From Bacteroidales bacterium (GTDB lineage: Bacteria > Bacteroidota > Bacteroidia > Bacteroidales > GCA-2748055), in contig JARGFP010000005.1 in assembly GCA_029210585.1 (NCBI GenBank), positions 62,001 to 126,000 on the forward strand: a stretch of 64,000 nt of DNA, in the 5' to 3' direction. Below, piece after piece: positions 33,390 to 41,952 of the stretch (the first letter of the stretch is position 1; each line of letters opens with the position of its first letter). The translations under genes and the position numbers were made by a program. The notes below the pieces were generated by a model. It was given only the letters and a program-made list of their open reading frames with translations, made no database searches and had not been told where the DNA came from.

Positions 33390-33821
33390 TTATTCCAGGT
33401 TCTTAAAAAACGTTACCCTCCAGCTGGTATCTGCAATGTAGGGCTCCGCATCCAGAATATCGGCAAGGCTGCCGGTATATTTTTTGAAGTATGCGATGAT
33501 CGTGATATCATACATTTCCCCGTCGTTGATATAGTAGGGATACAACCAGAGGCTGTCAGCCAGGGTGTCGGAACGGAACAATTGAAGGTTTCCAAGATAC
33601 AGATCTGCATAGTACAGCTTGCCCGTATCAATGCTGATCTCATATTTGAACACCAGGCTGTCTACGATCCTGATACTGTCGATGGTGTCAAAATTGGAAG
33701 TGAAGTGCAGCACGGGGTTAAACGCAGGATCGATCTCCACCCGGTACTGGCTGTCATCCACATAGAAGCAGGACCGTGCTGCAAGCAACAGGATGAATAG
33801 TGTAAAAACAGCTTTTTTCAT
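33390..33821 (-). CDS. Hypothetical small secreted protein, probable lipoprotein
   Basis: A 143-residue protein with an N-terminal hydrophobic segment followed by LAARSC (Cys18), a weak lipobox. The mature part is beta-rich and acidic (HFTSNFDTIDSIRIVDSLVFKYEI, YYADLYLGNLQLFRSDTL, WRVTFFKNLE). No family is recognised. A TACTTTTG box on the minus strand near 33842-33849 probably drives it. It lies 72 bases upstream of the barrel protein gene, so the two may form an envelope pair. Confidence 0.65.
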   Translation of the reverse strand: MKKAVFTLFILLLAARSCFYVDDSQYRVEIDPAFNPVLHFTSNFDTIDSIRIVDSLVFKYEISIDTGKLYYADLYLGNLQLFRSDTLADSLWLYPYYINDGEMYDITIIAYFKKYTGSLADILDAEPYIADTSWRVTFFKNLE

Positions 33822-33873
33822 GCATATGGTTTAGGGTGACAAAAGTAAAAAAAATATCCTGGACATACCCGGC

Positions 33874-34839
33874 TTAGTCCATGGTATCTTCGATTACTTC
33901 TTTCAGCACATCCGCTTCCTTCATTCCCATCGCTCTGATCTGCTGCGGAACAATGCTTTCCTTCGACATGCCGGGAATGGTATTGAGTTCCAGGAAATAC
34001 ACCTGGTTGCCCCGGATAATGAAGTCCACCCTTACGATGCCCCGGCACCTGGTATGGTCATAGATATCGGAGGCAAGCTGCAAACATTTCTTCGCGAGGT
34101 CCTCATCGATCTCTGCCGGGGTGATTTCATCCGACAATCCTTCGTATTTTGCCTCGTAGGTGAAGAAATCTGTCTTGGAAATGATCTCTGTCAGGGGAAA
34201 GATCAGTGCTCTTTTCCTGGTTTTCATCAGACCGCAGGTCACTTCCCGTCCTTTCACATAGGATTCGATGATCACTTCAGGATCTTCCTTGAAGGCCAGG
34301 TTAATGGCAGCCTTCATTTTGTCTGCCTGTGTAACCTTGGTGGTACCGAAACTTGATCCGCCCTTATTGGGCTTGATGAAACAGGGCAGACCCACGTTTT
34401 CCAGGATGGCTTCCATATCATAGGGCCTGTCCTGGTGGACCAGTTCAGCCTCAGCGGTCATGATCCCGAATTGCCTGAGGTAGGTTTTGGTCACGTATTT
34501 ATCGAAAGTCATGGCCGACGAAAGCACCCCGGAGCAGTTATAGGGAAGTTTCCGCATGTCGAGGCACCCCTGCAGCAACCCGTTTTCACCGGGCGTGCCA
34601 TGTATGGTGTTCCATGCATAGTCCATCCGGATGGTTCTTTCCCCATTCCTGTAGCTAAAATCCTCCTTGTTGAAAGGTATTTTTTCTTCTCCGTTCTTCA
34701 CAAACCATTCCTGTCCACGTATCGAAACAAGATGTGACCGGAAACCGGCTTCGTTGAGCCACTTCTGGATCTCAATACCGCTCTTGATCGAAATCTGATG
34801 TTCTGAAGAATCTCCTCCAGCTAATATTGCTATTTCCAT
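33874..34839 (-). CDS. ddl: D-alanine--D-alanine ligase
   Basis: ATP-grasp ligase that makes the D-Ala-D-Ala dipeptide for peptidoglycan. 321 residues. Motifs in order: LAGGDSSEHQISIKSG, IHGTPGENGLLQGCLDM, the ATP-grasp KPNKGGSSFG, GREVTCGLM, the EITPAEIDE loop and the C-terminal RVDFIIRGNQVYFLELNTIPGMSKESI. The ELNTIPGM block and GGSSFG fit a normal D-Ala-D-Ala enzyme; no sign of a D-Lac (VanA) or D-Ser variant can be judged by eye. Shares the strand with rluD, the T9SS protein and the PASTA protein, a grouping with a cell-envelope flavour. MurF, which uses its product, is at 54342. Confidence 0.96.
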   Translation of the reverse strand: MEIAILAGGDSSEHQISIKSGIEIQKWLNEAGFRSHLVSIRGQEWFVKNGEEKIPFNKEDFSYRNGERTIRMDYAWNTIHGTPGENGLLQGCLDMRKLPYNCSGVLSSAMTFDKYVTKTYLRQFGIMTAEAELVHQDRPYDMEAILENVGLPCFIKPNKGGSSFGTTKVTQADKMKAAINLAFKEDPEVIIESYVKGREVTCGLMKTRKRALIFPLTEIISKTDFFTYEAKYEGLSDEITPAEIDEDLAKKCLQLASDIYDHTRCRGIVRVDFIIRGNQVYFLELNTIPGMSKESIVPQQIRAMGMKEADVLKEVIEDTMD

Positions 34840-35100
34840 ATAATGCTGTCTAGTCGTTGCTAAATTAAAAGTACAACCTTTTTAGGGAAGAGTGGGCACA
34901 ATCACCGCTGCAATTTTGACGAGCGGAGTACTCTTTCCATGAAAAATTACTTTCGTGTCATAAGCAGGATGAATCATTCTGTCAAAAGTTGCTTTTCACT
35001 CCAGGTATTCGCGGATCAACTTCGGGAGCATTCGTCGTGTTTGCAGGTGTGTTCCTGTTGCCGGGGGATGTCTTTCAACAGGTGAATCTGTTGTGCAATC

Positions 35101-36132
35101 TTATGAAAAGTCTTCCCGGTTACTGGTATACCTGCGCCATTTTTCGATCACTTCGGTCATGTCGGCCGGCAGTTCTGATTCGAACAGCATTTCTTTTTTT
35201 GTGGCAGGATGGATAAATCCGAGTGATCTTGCGTGCAGTGCCTGGCGGGGCAGGATGTTGAAGCAATTGGTTACGAACTGCTTGTATTTGGTAAAGGTTG
35301 TACCCCTGAGGATCTGGTCCCCTCCGTATTCATTGTCGTTGAACAGCGGGTGTTTGATGTATTGAAAATGCACCCTGATCTGGTGTGTACGTCCAGTCTC
35401 CAGCCGGCATTCCACCAATGTCACATATCCCAGTCTTTCCAGGATCCGGTAGTGGGTAACGGCATGTTTTCCCTGGTCGCCGGCGGGGAAGACAGTCATT
35501 TTCTTTCTGTCTTTCGGGTTCCGTCCCAGATTTCCTGTAATGGTTCCTTCTTCCTCCGGCGGTTCTCCCCACACAAGTGCATTGTAGGTACGTTTTGATG
35601 TTTTATTGAAGAATTGCATTGCCAGGTGGGCCATTGCAGGTTCGGTCTTGGCCACCACCAGCAACCCGGAGGTATTCTTATCGATCCGGTGCACCAGGCC
35701 AGGTCGTTCCTCCCCTGTTTTGAACATCGGGTTGTCCTTCAGGTGGTGCATCAGGGCATTTACCAGTGTGCCCGTATAGTTGCCATGACCAGGATGGACG
35801 ACCATTCCCGGTTCCTTGTCGATAACCAGCAGATGGTCATCCTCATATACAATATTGATCGGGATGTCCTGCGGAATCAGTTCCAGTTTCCTGGGCGGGT
35901 GCGGAAGTACGATGGTAACCACATCCAGTGGTTTTACCTTGTGGTTCGACTTGACCGGGGTTCCGTTTACCAGGATGCTCCCGGCATCGGCTGCTGACTG
36001 GATCCTGTTCCGTGAAGTTTTCTCCAGTTTATTGTTCAGGAATTTATCGATGCGCAGCGGCGCCTGTCCCTTGTCAGCTTCAAAGCGGAAATGTTCGTAC
36101 AATTCGTTGTTGTCATTGTCGGTCTCAGGCAT
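35101..36132 (-). CDS. RluA/RluD family 23S rRNA pseudouridine synthase
   Basis: A 343-residue pseudouridine synthase. An N-terminal S4 RNA-binding domain (about 25-85: RIDKFLNNKLEKTSRNRIQ, GSILVNGTPVKSNHKVKPLD) is followed by the catalytic domain with Asp in VHRIDKNTSGLLVVAKT (about 145-160). RTYNALVWG, ECRLETGRTHQIRVH and RQALHARSLGFIHP complete the RluA-family pattern. RluD modifies 23S rRNA helix 69; exact site specificity cannot be read. Between ddl and the T9SS-secreted protein on the same strand. Confidence 0.94.
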   Translation of the reverse strand: MPETDNDNNELYEHFRFEADKGQAPLRIDKFLNNKLEKTSRNRIQSAADAGSILVNGTPVKSNHKVKPLDVVTIVLPHPPRKLELIPQDIPINIVYEDDHLLVIDKEPGMVVHPGHGNYTGTLVNALMHHLKDNPMFKTGEERPGLVHRIDKNTSGLLVVAKTEPAMAHLAMQFFNKTSKRTYNALVWGEPPEEEGTITGNLGRNPKDRKKMTVFPAGDQGKHAVTHYRILERLGYVTLVECRLETGRTHQIRVHFQYIKHPLFNDNEYGGDQILRGTTFTKYKQFVTNCFNILPRQALHARSLGFIHPATKKEMLFESELPADMTEVIEKWRRYTSNREDFS

Positions 36133-36152
36133 GGCTGTTATTTAATGGCGGG

Positions 36153-38012
36153 TTATTTTACGATGACCCGCTCGGTTCTGAAAATCTGTTGGTCGCTACT
36201 GACGGTGAACAGGTACATTCCGGCGGGAAGGTAACTGACCGGTATCTCGGTGGTTCCGCTGTAGCTGGCGATGATTCTCCCGGTGATGTCCCTGACCGCA
36301 ACGCTGATCTCATTTATTGGTAAGGTATGTTCAGGAATTTCGATCCGCACCAGTTCGGTTGCAGGATTCGGCCAGATCCTTACAGTGGCATCTGCCGCGG
36401 GATCCTGCGCAGAGACGGAGTAAGGACGGTCCACAAAAGGTCTGATCATCAGGGAGCCATGGGCTTCGGACGGGACCCAGCCATTCCCGATATTGTAAAA
36501 AAGTGTCCCGTTTGCGGGCTTGTTGATGTCCATGCCGATATTCAGCAGGTACGTGTTGTATTGCAGCAGTCCGACGTGAAAGGTTCCGCTGACCGGCACT
36601 TTCTCTGCAAAAAAGAAACGTGTGTAATGGTTGATCTGATCGGAATAGACCACGGTATGGTCAATCGGGTCGCTGTGCAGCAGTGCCCCCGGTATTCCTT
36701 CGTCATCATCCCAGACCATGAATTTGTAATAATAATCCAGGTTGAGTGAATCGATGAGCTGCGTAAAGTAAATATCCACACCTCCCAGTTCGTCGGCAAT
36801 GAAACTGTTGAATTTCACAGCGATCAAACCGTTGTTGGTACCTTGTCCCCTTAACCCGTAGGCGCGCTCGGCGGTTCCGTCGTCGTATGCAAAGTAATCC
36901 CGGAACCGTTGTGTCCGGTAGATCGTATCGTTGGTTTTGTTATCGAAATCGTCGGTCTGAATCCATGCCTTGATCCGGTAACTGGCAGTATCTCCGCGGT
37001 TGAAATTAAAAGGGTAGACGCTGTTGATGTTATGTGATACAAAGGCTTCGGGCAGGATATCCTGCGTTGAGGCATTGCCCGGATCAAAGCGTTCATCCCA
37101 GACTTCGTTATAGATATCAGCCCTGCGGGTGACAATCCGGGTGGCGCTGTCGTTATTATGGTAATTCAGCGTGATGTAGGGCAGGTAGATCGTATTGTAG
37201 CCAACACCAAAGTGGTCCCACGGGATCTCCTCATAGTTCTTGAGCATTGAAGGAATGGGCCGCGTGAAAGCGACATCCCTGATCACCGTATCGGTGTATG
37301 AACGGTTCCTGTTGAGCCGGACATAATCGATGTTCCAGTGGTCCACGTTTCCCCTTTTGTCCCTGTAGTCGCTATTCTGGGGAAGGCTGGCCAGGTTCAT
37401 GAACCCGAACCTGAACCCCTCCTTCAGGTAGCTGGTGTCAGTAATGGAAATCATCACCTGTTCAAAATCTCTCAGCGAGTCGCCGGGTACCCGCCAGATG
37501 TTGCTCCATACCTGTGTTGCGGGACTGTAAAAATCGAGGCACAGTGAGTCTTGCGGCCTCGGTTCGAGACCTGTGCCCTGTGGCTGGTAGAAGAAGCTGA
37601 GGTAAATACTGTCGGATGCCGGGTAGTTGAGGTTGATGGGGTAAGAGGTGAGGTAGTCGGCATCAAATGTTTCCGGGCTGATGGTGGCATGCGGATAGAC
37701 AGACCCGTTGTAATCCACTGCGTCCAGGGTGGCAACACCGATGCTGGGCGGATCCACGGCATAGCTGCTGTTGACATAAGCATCGTCCTCTGCCCACAGG
37801 TCAATGCCGGGATAATGTGAACGGTAGGAAAAATCATCTTCGAAGGGGAGTTCCAGCATGATATCGCCGGTAGATTTCTTCACGGCGGGGCGCACCTGTT
37901 TTTGGAGTACATCATTGCCGGCGAGCGGTATGACGTATTCCTGGGCGAAAACTGCCAGGCTGGAAAATGTAATCAGAATACCTGCCAGGCAGGATTTAAA
38001 AATCAGTCTCAT
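36153..38012 (-). CDS. T9SS-secreted protein with type A C-terminal sorting domain
   Basis: About 620 residues with a signal peptide (MRLIFKSCLAGILITFSSLAVFAQ). The C-terminal 75 residues form a type A T9SS sorting domain: IWPNPATELVRIEI, VAVRDITGRII, IPVSYLPAGMYLFTVSSDQQIFRTERVIVK. The body has repeated beta-sandwich-like strands and a run like DSIYLSFFYQPQGTGLEPRPQDSL, of no family I recognise. It is predicted to be exported through the type IX system and attached to the cell surface. The upstream open frame begins with a TTG in the PASTA gene; I use the ATG at 38012, which overlaps the PASTA stop by 17 bases. ATG at 38021 is the alternative. Confidence 0.85.
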   Translation of the reverse strand: MRLIFKSCLAGILITFSSLAVFAQEYVIPLAGNDVLQKQVRPAVKKSTGDIMLELPFEDDFSYRSHYPGIDLWAEDDAYVNSSYAVDPPSIGVATLDAVDYNGSVYPHATISPETFDADYLTSYPINLNYPASDSIYLSFFYQPQGTGLEPRPQDSLCLDFYSPATQVWSNIWRVPGDSLRDFEQVMISITDTSYLKEGFRFGFMNLASLPQNSDYRDKRGNVDHWNIDYVRLNRNRSYTDTVIRDVAFTRPIPSMLKNYEEIPWDHFGVGYNTIYLPYITLNYHNNDSATRIVTRRADIYNEVWDERFDPGNASTQDILPEAFVSHNINSVYPFNFNRGDTASYRIKAWIQTDDFDNKTNDTIYRTQRFRDYFAYDDGTAERAYGLRGQGTNNGLIAVKFNSFIADELGGVDIYFTQLIDSLNLDYYYKFMVWDDDEGIPGALLHSDPIDHTVVYSDQINHYTRFFFAEKVPVSGTFHVGLLQYNTYLLNIGMDINKPANGTLFYNIGNGWVPSEAHGSLMIRPFVDRPYSVSAQDPAADATVRIWPNPATELVRIEIPEHTLPINEISVAVRDITGRIIASYSGTTEIPVSYLPAGMYLFTVSSDQQIFRTERVIVK

Positions 38013-38838
38013 ACGCACCATCTCCAATTTCTACTGTTTCCAGTGTGTCGGCAACCGGCAGGAGGGTGGAATCGATCGTCATCCAAACAAAGACCTCTGC
38101 ACCTTTATATACGCCGGAATACCCGTCGTATACCGGATTTTGCCTGTAAACAAATGCGGACAGGCTATCCTCTTTGTTCTCCACCGAGCCATCGTAGGTG
38201 GCCAGTCCGAAGTTGAGGAATTTCCCTGTAATTACTGTCTTAGCCGAATCCAGGTCCATGCCGATCAGGTTGGGAACGGTGGTGGTTTCGTTGCTCAGTC
38301 CCATTCCCAGTACCAGGTCGATCGGGGTTCCTTTTTCCACCAGTGTACCTTCTTCTATAACGGAACCATTCAGATTTTGTTGTAGTACGCTGTTTACTGC
38401 AAAATCGGGCTTGTAGCTGATTTCCCCGACAGCCAGTCCTGCGTTTTCCAGCGCAAGTATCGCCTGCCGGTTGGAAAGAGAAACAAGGTCGGGCATTACC
38501 ACTTTCTCCGGGTTCACAGCATTCATGGTGACAAAGATCTTGCGCCGGACCTTTACCCTGGAGTTGGGTTTTGGGTTCTGCTTAACAACGGTGCCACGGG
38601 GCATATCGTTGGCATAGACTGAATCGATCACCACGAAATTAAGTTTCCGTGATGTGACGACATCTTCAACTTCTTCGGTGGTCAGCCCGGTCAGGTTGGG
38701 TACGGCGATTGTTCTTCCGTGATGGGTATAGATCTTCATCCATACCAGGACGATAAGCAATACCAGTAATGCAATTGCAACAGCCAGTCCGAGATGACGA
38801 AAGAAAGTCTTTGAGACCAGGAATTTTAAAAAGTCCAT
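37996..38838 (-). CDS. PASTA-domain membrane protein without kinase
   Basis: About 280 residues from the ATG at 38838 (MDFLKFLVSK), which follows a promoter box at 38860-38867; an upstream in-frame Met would lie within that promoter. One membrane helix (about 15-35) is followed by three PASTA repeats (about 43-105, 112-180 and 184-252) each with the VPNLTGLT / MPDLVSLS / VPNLIGMD start and a KGTP-like end. In firmicutes, PASTA domains bind peptidoglycan on Ser/Thr kinases and PBP2x; here there is no kinase, as is usual for Bacteroidota. Located upstream of a T9SS protein, rluD and ddl. Predicted periplasmic cell-wall sensor or scaffold. Confidence 0.9.
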   Translation of the reverse strand: MDFLKFLVSKTFFRHLGLAVAIALLVLLIVLVWMKIYTHHGRTIAVPNLTGLTTEEVEDVVTSRKLNFVVIDSVYANDMPRGTVVKQNPKPNSRVKVRRKIFVTMNAVNPEKVVMPDLVSLSNRQAILALENAGLAVGEISYKPDFAVNSVLQQNLNGSVIEEGTLVEKGTPIDLVLGMGLSNETTTVPNLIGMDLDSAKTVITGKFLNFGLATYDGSVENKEDSLSAFVYRQNPVYDGYSGVYKGAEVFVWMTIDSTLLPVADTLETVEIGDGAYETDF

Positions 38839-38859
38839 AACCTTTGGTTTCTGTGTATG

Positions 38860-38867
38860 CAAAGATA
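38860..38867 (-). promoter_or_regulatory. Bacteroidota -7 promoter box for the PASTA operon
   Basis: TATCTTTG on the minus strand, exact TAnnTTTG, 21 bases before the ATG at 38838. Supports the shorter start. Confidence 0.45.
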
Positions 38868-38902
38868 ATCAACCAACTTATTTGAACGCACGGATCGCAA
38901 CA

Positions 38903-40342
38903 TTAATTGCCCGAAGTTACCTTCAGTCCTGTTTTTGTGATGGTAGCCGATTCCTGGTAGACTTCATAATCGGTATTGATCTCCCACAGGTCATGTCCGG
39001 CCCCGGTGAGGATGTTCTCCGCTGCCAGCATGCCCATCAGGATGCTATGGTCCTGGTTGTTGTACTTGTATGCCCCGTATCTGCCGATCACATGCAGGTT
39101 GTTGATCTTCCCAAGGAATTCCTGTACCGGTTTCAGCATTTCCTGGTATCCGCTGAAGTATACGGGGTAGCAGCGGGGGATCCTGAAAACATATGCGTCG
39201 AGGATTTCATTTTCTGCTGCAAGTCCGATCTTTGTGATCTCCTTCCTGGCCAGCGACATGAGTGTTGCATCTTCGGTGCTCCAGCGTTCGTCCTCGAAAT
39301 TGCACCAGTATTCCAGGCAGAGGACCGACTGCTGCCGGTCGCCATACAACCGTGGTACCCAGTTCCTGAAGTTGGTGATGCGTCCTGTTTCCACCTCTGC
39401 GTCGTGGATATACAGCCACTGGTCGGGGAACAGGTCGGTCCGGTCGACCTGCAGGTAGACGAGGATGGTGTTTCTGAATTTCAATGACTGCACTTTCCTG
39501 GTGAGTGCTTCCGGCATGGTGCCGAGCCGGTCAGCAAGGAGGGTCAGCGGCATGGTGGAAACGATATGGTCATAGCTGATTTCCTGCCCGTTTTCCAGCC
39601 TGATTGCCTGTGCGTTGTTCCCGGCGGTAACCACCTTTTCGACAGGTGTTCCCAGGTGCACCTTTCCGCCCCTTGCTGTGATCTTGTCCATCATCTTCGT
39701 GTAAACCGATCCGGTTCCGTTCACCGGGTACGCAAACTGTTCCACCAGCGTGGCGTGTTTGCTGCTGTTGCGAAATACCAGGGCATTTTTTACTGCCTCG
39801 AAAAGGGAGAGTTTCTTGATGCGCTGGGAAGCAAAATCGCTGTCGAGTTCGGTGCATTTGATGCCCCATAATTTTTCAGAATAGGTTTTGAAAAAGATTC
39901 GGTAGAGCCTGCTGCCAAACCGGCTTGTAACCCAGCCCTCGAATGTTGAGGTGTCTTTCACGGGAACAACCTTCTGTTTGAAATAGCTGGCCATGCACAG
40001 TGTTGCTTCCCATATGCCCAGGCCCTTCAGTGCATTGAACGCCCGGATGGGATAGTCGAAAAAAGTTTTATTGTAGAAGATGCGGGTTTTGCGCTGCACG
40101 ATATGGAAATCTTCTCCCACGACTTCCAGCCAGAGGGTATTGATCCTTTTATCCTTGCTGAAAAAGCGGTGGGGTCCCAGGTCGACTGTCTGGTTCCAGA
40201 GGCGGATCGATCGTGACATGCCACCTACCACATCGGATGCTTCATACACATCCAGTGTTTCCACACTTTTACCGAGCTCTTTCGAGAGCTGGTAAGCAGC
40301 AGTAAGTCCGGCAGGTCCTCCCCCGATAACAGCGATCCGCAT
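38903..40342 (-). CDS. FAD-dependent NAD(P)-binding amine-oxidase-like oxidoreductase
   Basis: A protein of about 479 residues with an N-terminal FAD dinucleotide fold: IAVIGGGPAGLTAAYQL, VYEASDVVGGMSRSI, DLGPHRFF. This DLGPHRFF form is typical of the UDP-galactopyranose mutase/phytoene-desaturase-like NAD(P)-binding proteins near polysaccharide genes. The C-terminal FAD segment is HVIGRYGAYKYNNQDHSILMGMLAAENIL. Reaction unknown; a mutase or a desaturase role are both possible. The start is ATG at 40342; a TTG two codons upstream is ignored. Divergence from other genes and operon partners are not evident. Confidence 0.85.
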   Translation of the reverse strand: MRIAVIGGGPAGLTAAYQLSKELGKSVETLDVYEASDVVGGMSRSIRLWNQTVDLGPHRFFSKDKRINTLWLEVVGEDFHIVQRKTRIFYNKTFFDYPIRAFNALKGLGIWEATLCMASYFKQKVVPVKDTSTFEGWVTSRFGSRLYRIFFKTYSEKLWGIKCTELDSDFASQRIKKLSLFEAVKNALVFRNSSKHATLVEQFAYPVNGTGSVYTKMMDKITARGGKVHLGTPVEKVVTAGNNAQAIRLENGQEISYDHIVSTMPLTLLADRLGTMPEALTRKVQSLKFRNTILVYLQVDRTDLFPDQWLYIHDAEVETGRITNFRNWVPRLYGDRQQSVLCLEYWCNFEDERWSTEDATLMSLARKEITKIGLAAENEILDAYVFRIPRCYPVYFSGYQEMLKPVQEFLGKINNLHVIGRYGAYKYNNQDHSILMGMLAAENILTGAGHDLWEINTDYEVYQESATITKTGLKVTSGN

Positions 40343-40407
40343 ATACAATTGAGTGTTGAACCGGTAAAATTAACAAAATATACCATTTGGTTTTCCCTGA
40401 AAAAAAG

Positions 40408-40436
40408 CAAAAAAAAACCAACCGGGCAGGTTGGTT
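40408..40436 (-). terminator. Terminator of rpmH
   Basis: On the minus strand AACCAACC and GGTTGGTT pair (8 bp) around a 5-base loop and run into eight or more T residues. It lies just after the rpmH stop. Confidence 0.8.
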
Positions 40437-40456
40437 ACGTTCAGGAAATGCAGTTG

Positions 40457-40618
40457 CTATTTCTTATGACGTGCCTCGTCGGAAACTGAAAGTTTCTTCC
40501 GGCCTTTCCTTCTTCTCAGGTTAAGCACTTTCCTGCCACTGGCTGAAGCCATTCTTTCCCTGAAGCCATGCTTGTTCTTGCGCTTCCTGTTCGATGGCTG
40601 AAATGTTCTTTTTGGCAT
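40457..40618 (-). CDS. rpmH: 50S ribosomal protein L34
   Basis: A 53-residue, very basic protein starting [20 protein letters not shown], then [20 protein letters not shown] and ending in the acidic-basic DEARHKK. The MxxRTxQPSxxKRKxxHGFxxRM pattern is diagnostic for L34. Usual L34 is 44-50 residues; the C-terminal extension SDEARHKK is common in Bacteroidota. It is a single gene followed by a strong terminator. The typical rpmH-rnpA or dnaA neighbourhood is not present here. Confidence 0.96.
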   Translation of the reverse strand: MPKRTFQPSNRKRKNKHGFRERMASASGRKVLNLRRRKGRKKLSVSDEARHKK

Positions 40619-40715
40619 ATCCGGTAATTTATATTGTTTCTGATTCTGTTCTTTTCGGGCTGCAAAAATAGTGAATTAGTTTGAATAACAAAAGGAATGA
40701 ACATTTAATTTGGTG

Positions 40716-41339
40716 TTACTTGATTTCGAGGTACACCAGTTTTTTTGTTGCAAACCATTCCTCCCCGAACCAGGTATTGAGTGCAGTAGTGGTAATTCTT
40801 TTTCCGAATCCTGCCAGTTCCCGGGTGAGATCGCCGCCTTTCAGGGAGATGATTCCGTTGGGAAGGTCGTTCCCTGTGCCAGGCGTCACCAGTTGCTTTG
40901 TCCACCGGTACAGTTGTGGGAATGCCGTGACGGCCCGGCTTACCGCGAAATCGAAGCGGTCGGCGATGTGTTCTGCCCGTTCCTGGCAAGCGGTCACATT
41001 CTCCAGGCCGGCTGCTGCGGCCAGTTCATTCACAACATGGATTTTCCTGGCTACGGAATCCACCAGGGTAAAATGGCACCCGGGGAACATCACCGCGAGC
41101 GGGAGTCCGGGGAAGCCGCCGCCGGTTCCGACATCGACGATCCTGGTACCGGGGCGAAAGGAGATAAATTTTGCGATGGACAGGGAATGCAGCATGTGTC
41201 GCTCTTCCAGGTGGTCTGTGTCTTTTCGTGACACCACGTTGATCTTTTCATTCCAGTGATAGAGTGCGTCGGATAACGCCGCAAATTGCCCGGCCTGGGT
41301 CGGGGTGATGCCGGGGAAATATGTGAACAGGAGGTCCAT
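40716..41339 (-). CDS. rsmG: 16S rRNA m7G527 methyltransferase (RsmG/GidB)
   Basis: SAM-dependent enzyme that methylates G527 of 16S rRNA. About 207 residues from the ATG at 41339, four bases after the sigma factor stop; an in-frame ATG at 41357 that overlaps that stop is the alternative. WNEKINVVSRKD, the SAM motif IVDVGTGGGFPGLPLAVMFP, LVDSVARKIHVVNE and the AVSRAVTAFPQLYRW block are characteristic. No gidA partner is next to it. Translationally coupled to the ECF sigma gene. Confidence 0.95.
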   Translation of the reverse strand: MDLLFTYFPGITPTQAGQFAALSDALYHWNEKINVVSRKDTDHLEERHMLHSLSIAKFISFRPGTRIVDVGTGGGFPGLPLAVMFPGCHFTLVDSVARKIHVVNELAAAAGLENVTACQERAEHIADRFDFAVSRAVTAFPQLYRWTKQLVTPGTGNDLPNGIISLKGGDLTRELAGFGKRITTTALNTWFGEEWFATKKLVYLEIK

Positions 41340-41343
41340 CGGA

Positions 41344-41952
41344 TCAGCTTTGGGCATCCGTGTTTTTCAGGATATTATTGAGTAATTCGCGGGCCCTGAA
41401 CAGCTGGGCCTTTACGGTACCAAGCGGTAATTCAAGATAATCGGAAATCTCCTCGTAGGAATACTCCTTGAAATAGCGTAATTCGATAAGCGATCTGTAC
41501 CTGGGTTTGAGCCTGGTCACCACGTCGCGCATCATCTTGATCTTCTGCTCATTGATCATGCTGGCTTCGGGATCGGGCGAATCGGACTGTATCATCGAGG
41601 AGGGGCTCAGGCTGTCTTCGCCGTCCATGGACTGATCGAGAGAGATGGTGCTTCCCCGCTGTTTCCTGATATGGTCGATGCAGTTGTTCGATGCAATCTT
41701 GAACAGCCAGGTGCTGAATGCGAAATTGGGTGTATACTGGTTCAGGTTCTTGAATGCTTTGCCGAATGCCTCGATGGTAAGGTCTTCTGCGTCGATCGGA
41801 TTGTTGACCATCTTCAGCAGCATGAAATAGATGGCGTCGCGGTATTTTCCCAACAATTGTCCGTAGGCTTGCTGATCTCCTGCTTTTGCTTTTTCAACCA
41901 GGACAATGTCCTGCTGCGCCTTTTCAGATAAGCTGGTGTTATTTAATTCCAT
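41344..41952 (-). CDS. ECF-type RNA polymerase sigma factor
   Basis: A 202-residue sigma-70 family factor. Region 2 (about 20-95: QAYGQLLGKYRDAIYFMLLKMV, AEDLTIEAFGKAFKNL, FAFSTWLFKIASNNCIDHIRKQRG) and region 4 (about 140-195: LKPRYRSLIELRYFKEYSYEEISDYLELPLGTVKAQLFRARELL) are intact. Between them is a flexible acidic linker with SMDGEDSLSPSS. No anti-sigma factor sits next to it, so it is likely a constitutive or broadly used ECF factor like those widely conserved in Bacteroidota. The 5' end overlaps the glycosyltransferase gene by 10 bases, the 3' end lies 4 bases before rsmG. Confidence 0.93.
   Translation of the reverse strand: MELNNTSLSEKAQQDIVLVEKAKAGDQQAYGQLLGKYRDAIYFMLLKMVNNPIDAEDLTIEAFGKAFKNLNQYTPNFAFSTWLFKIASNNCIDHIRKQRGSTISLDQSMDGEDSLSPSSMIQSDSPDPEASMINEQKIKMMRDVVTRLKPRYRSLIELRYFKEYSYEEISDYLELPLGTVKAQLFRARELLNNILKNTDAQS

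Noticed and set aside
34989-35100. Short open frames between ddl and rluD
   Set aside because: Hydrophobic, Cys-rich translation with no recognised homology; cannot be supported as a gene.
36153-38027. TTG start of the T9SS gene at 38027
   Set aside because: It is deeper inside the PASTA gene and adds residues before a good signal peptide; ATG at 38012 fits better.
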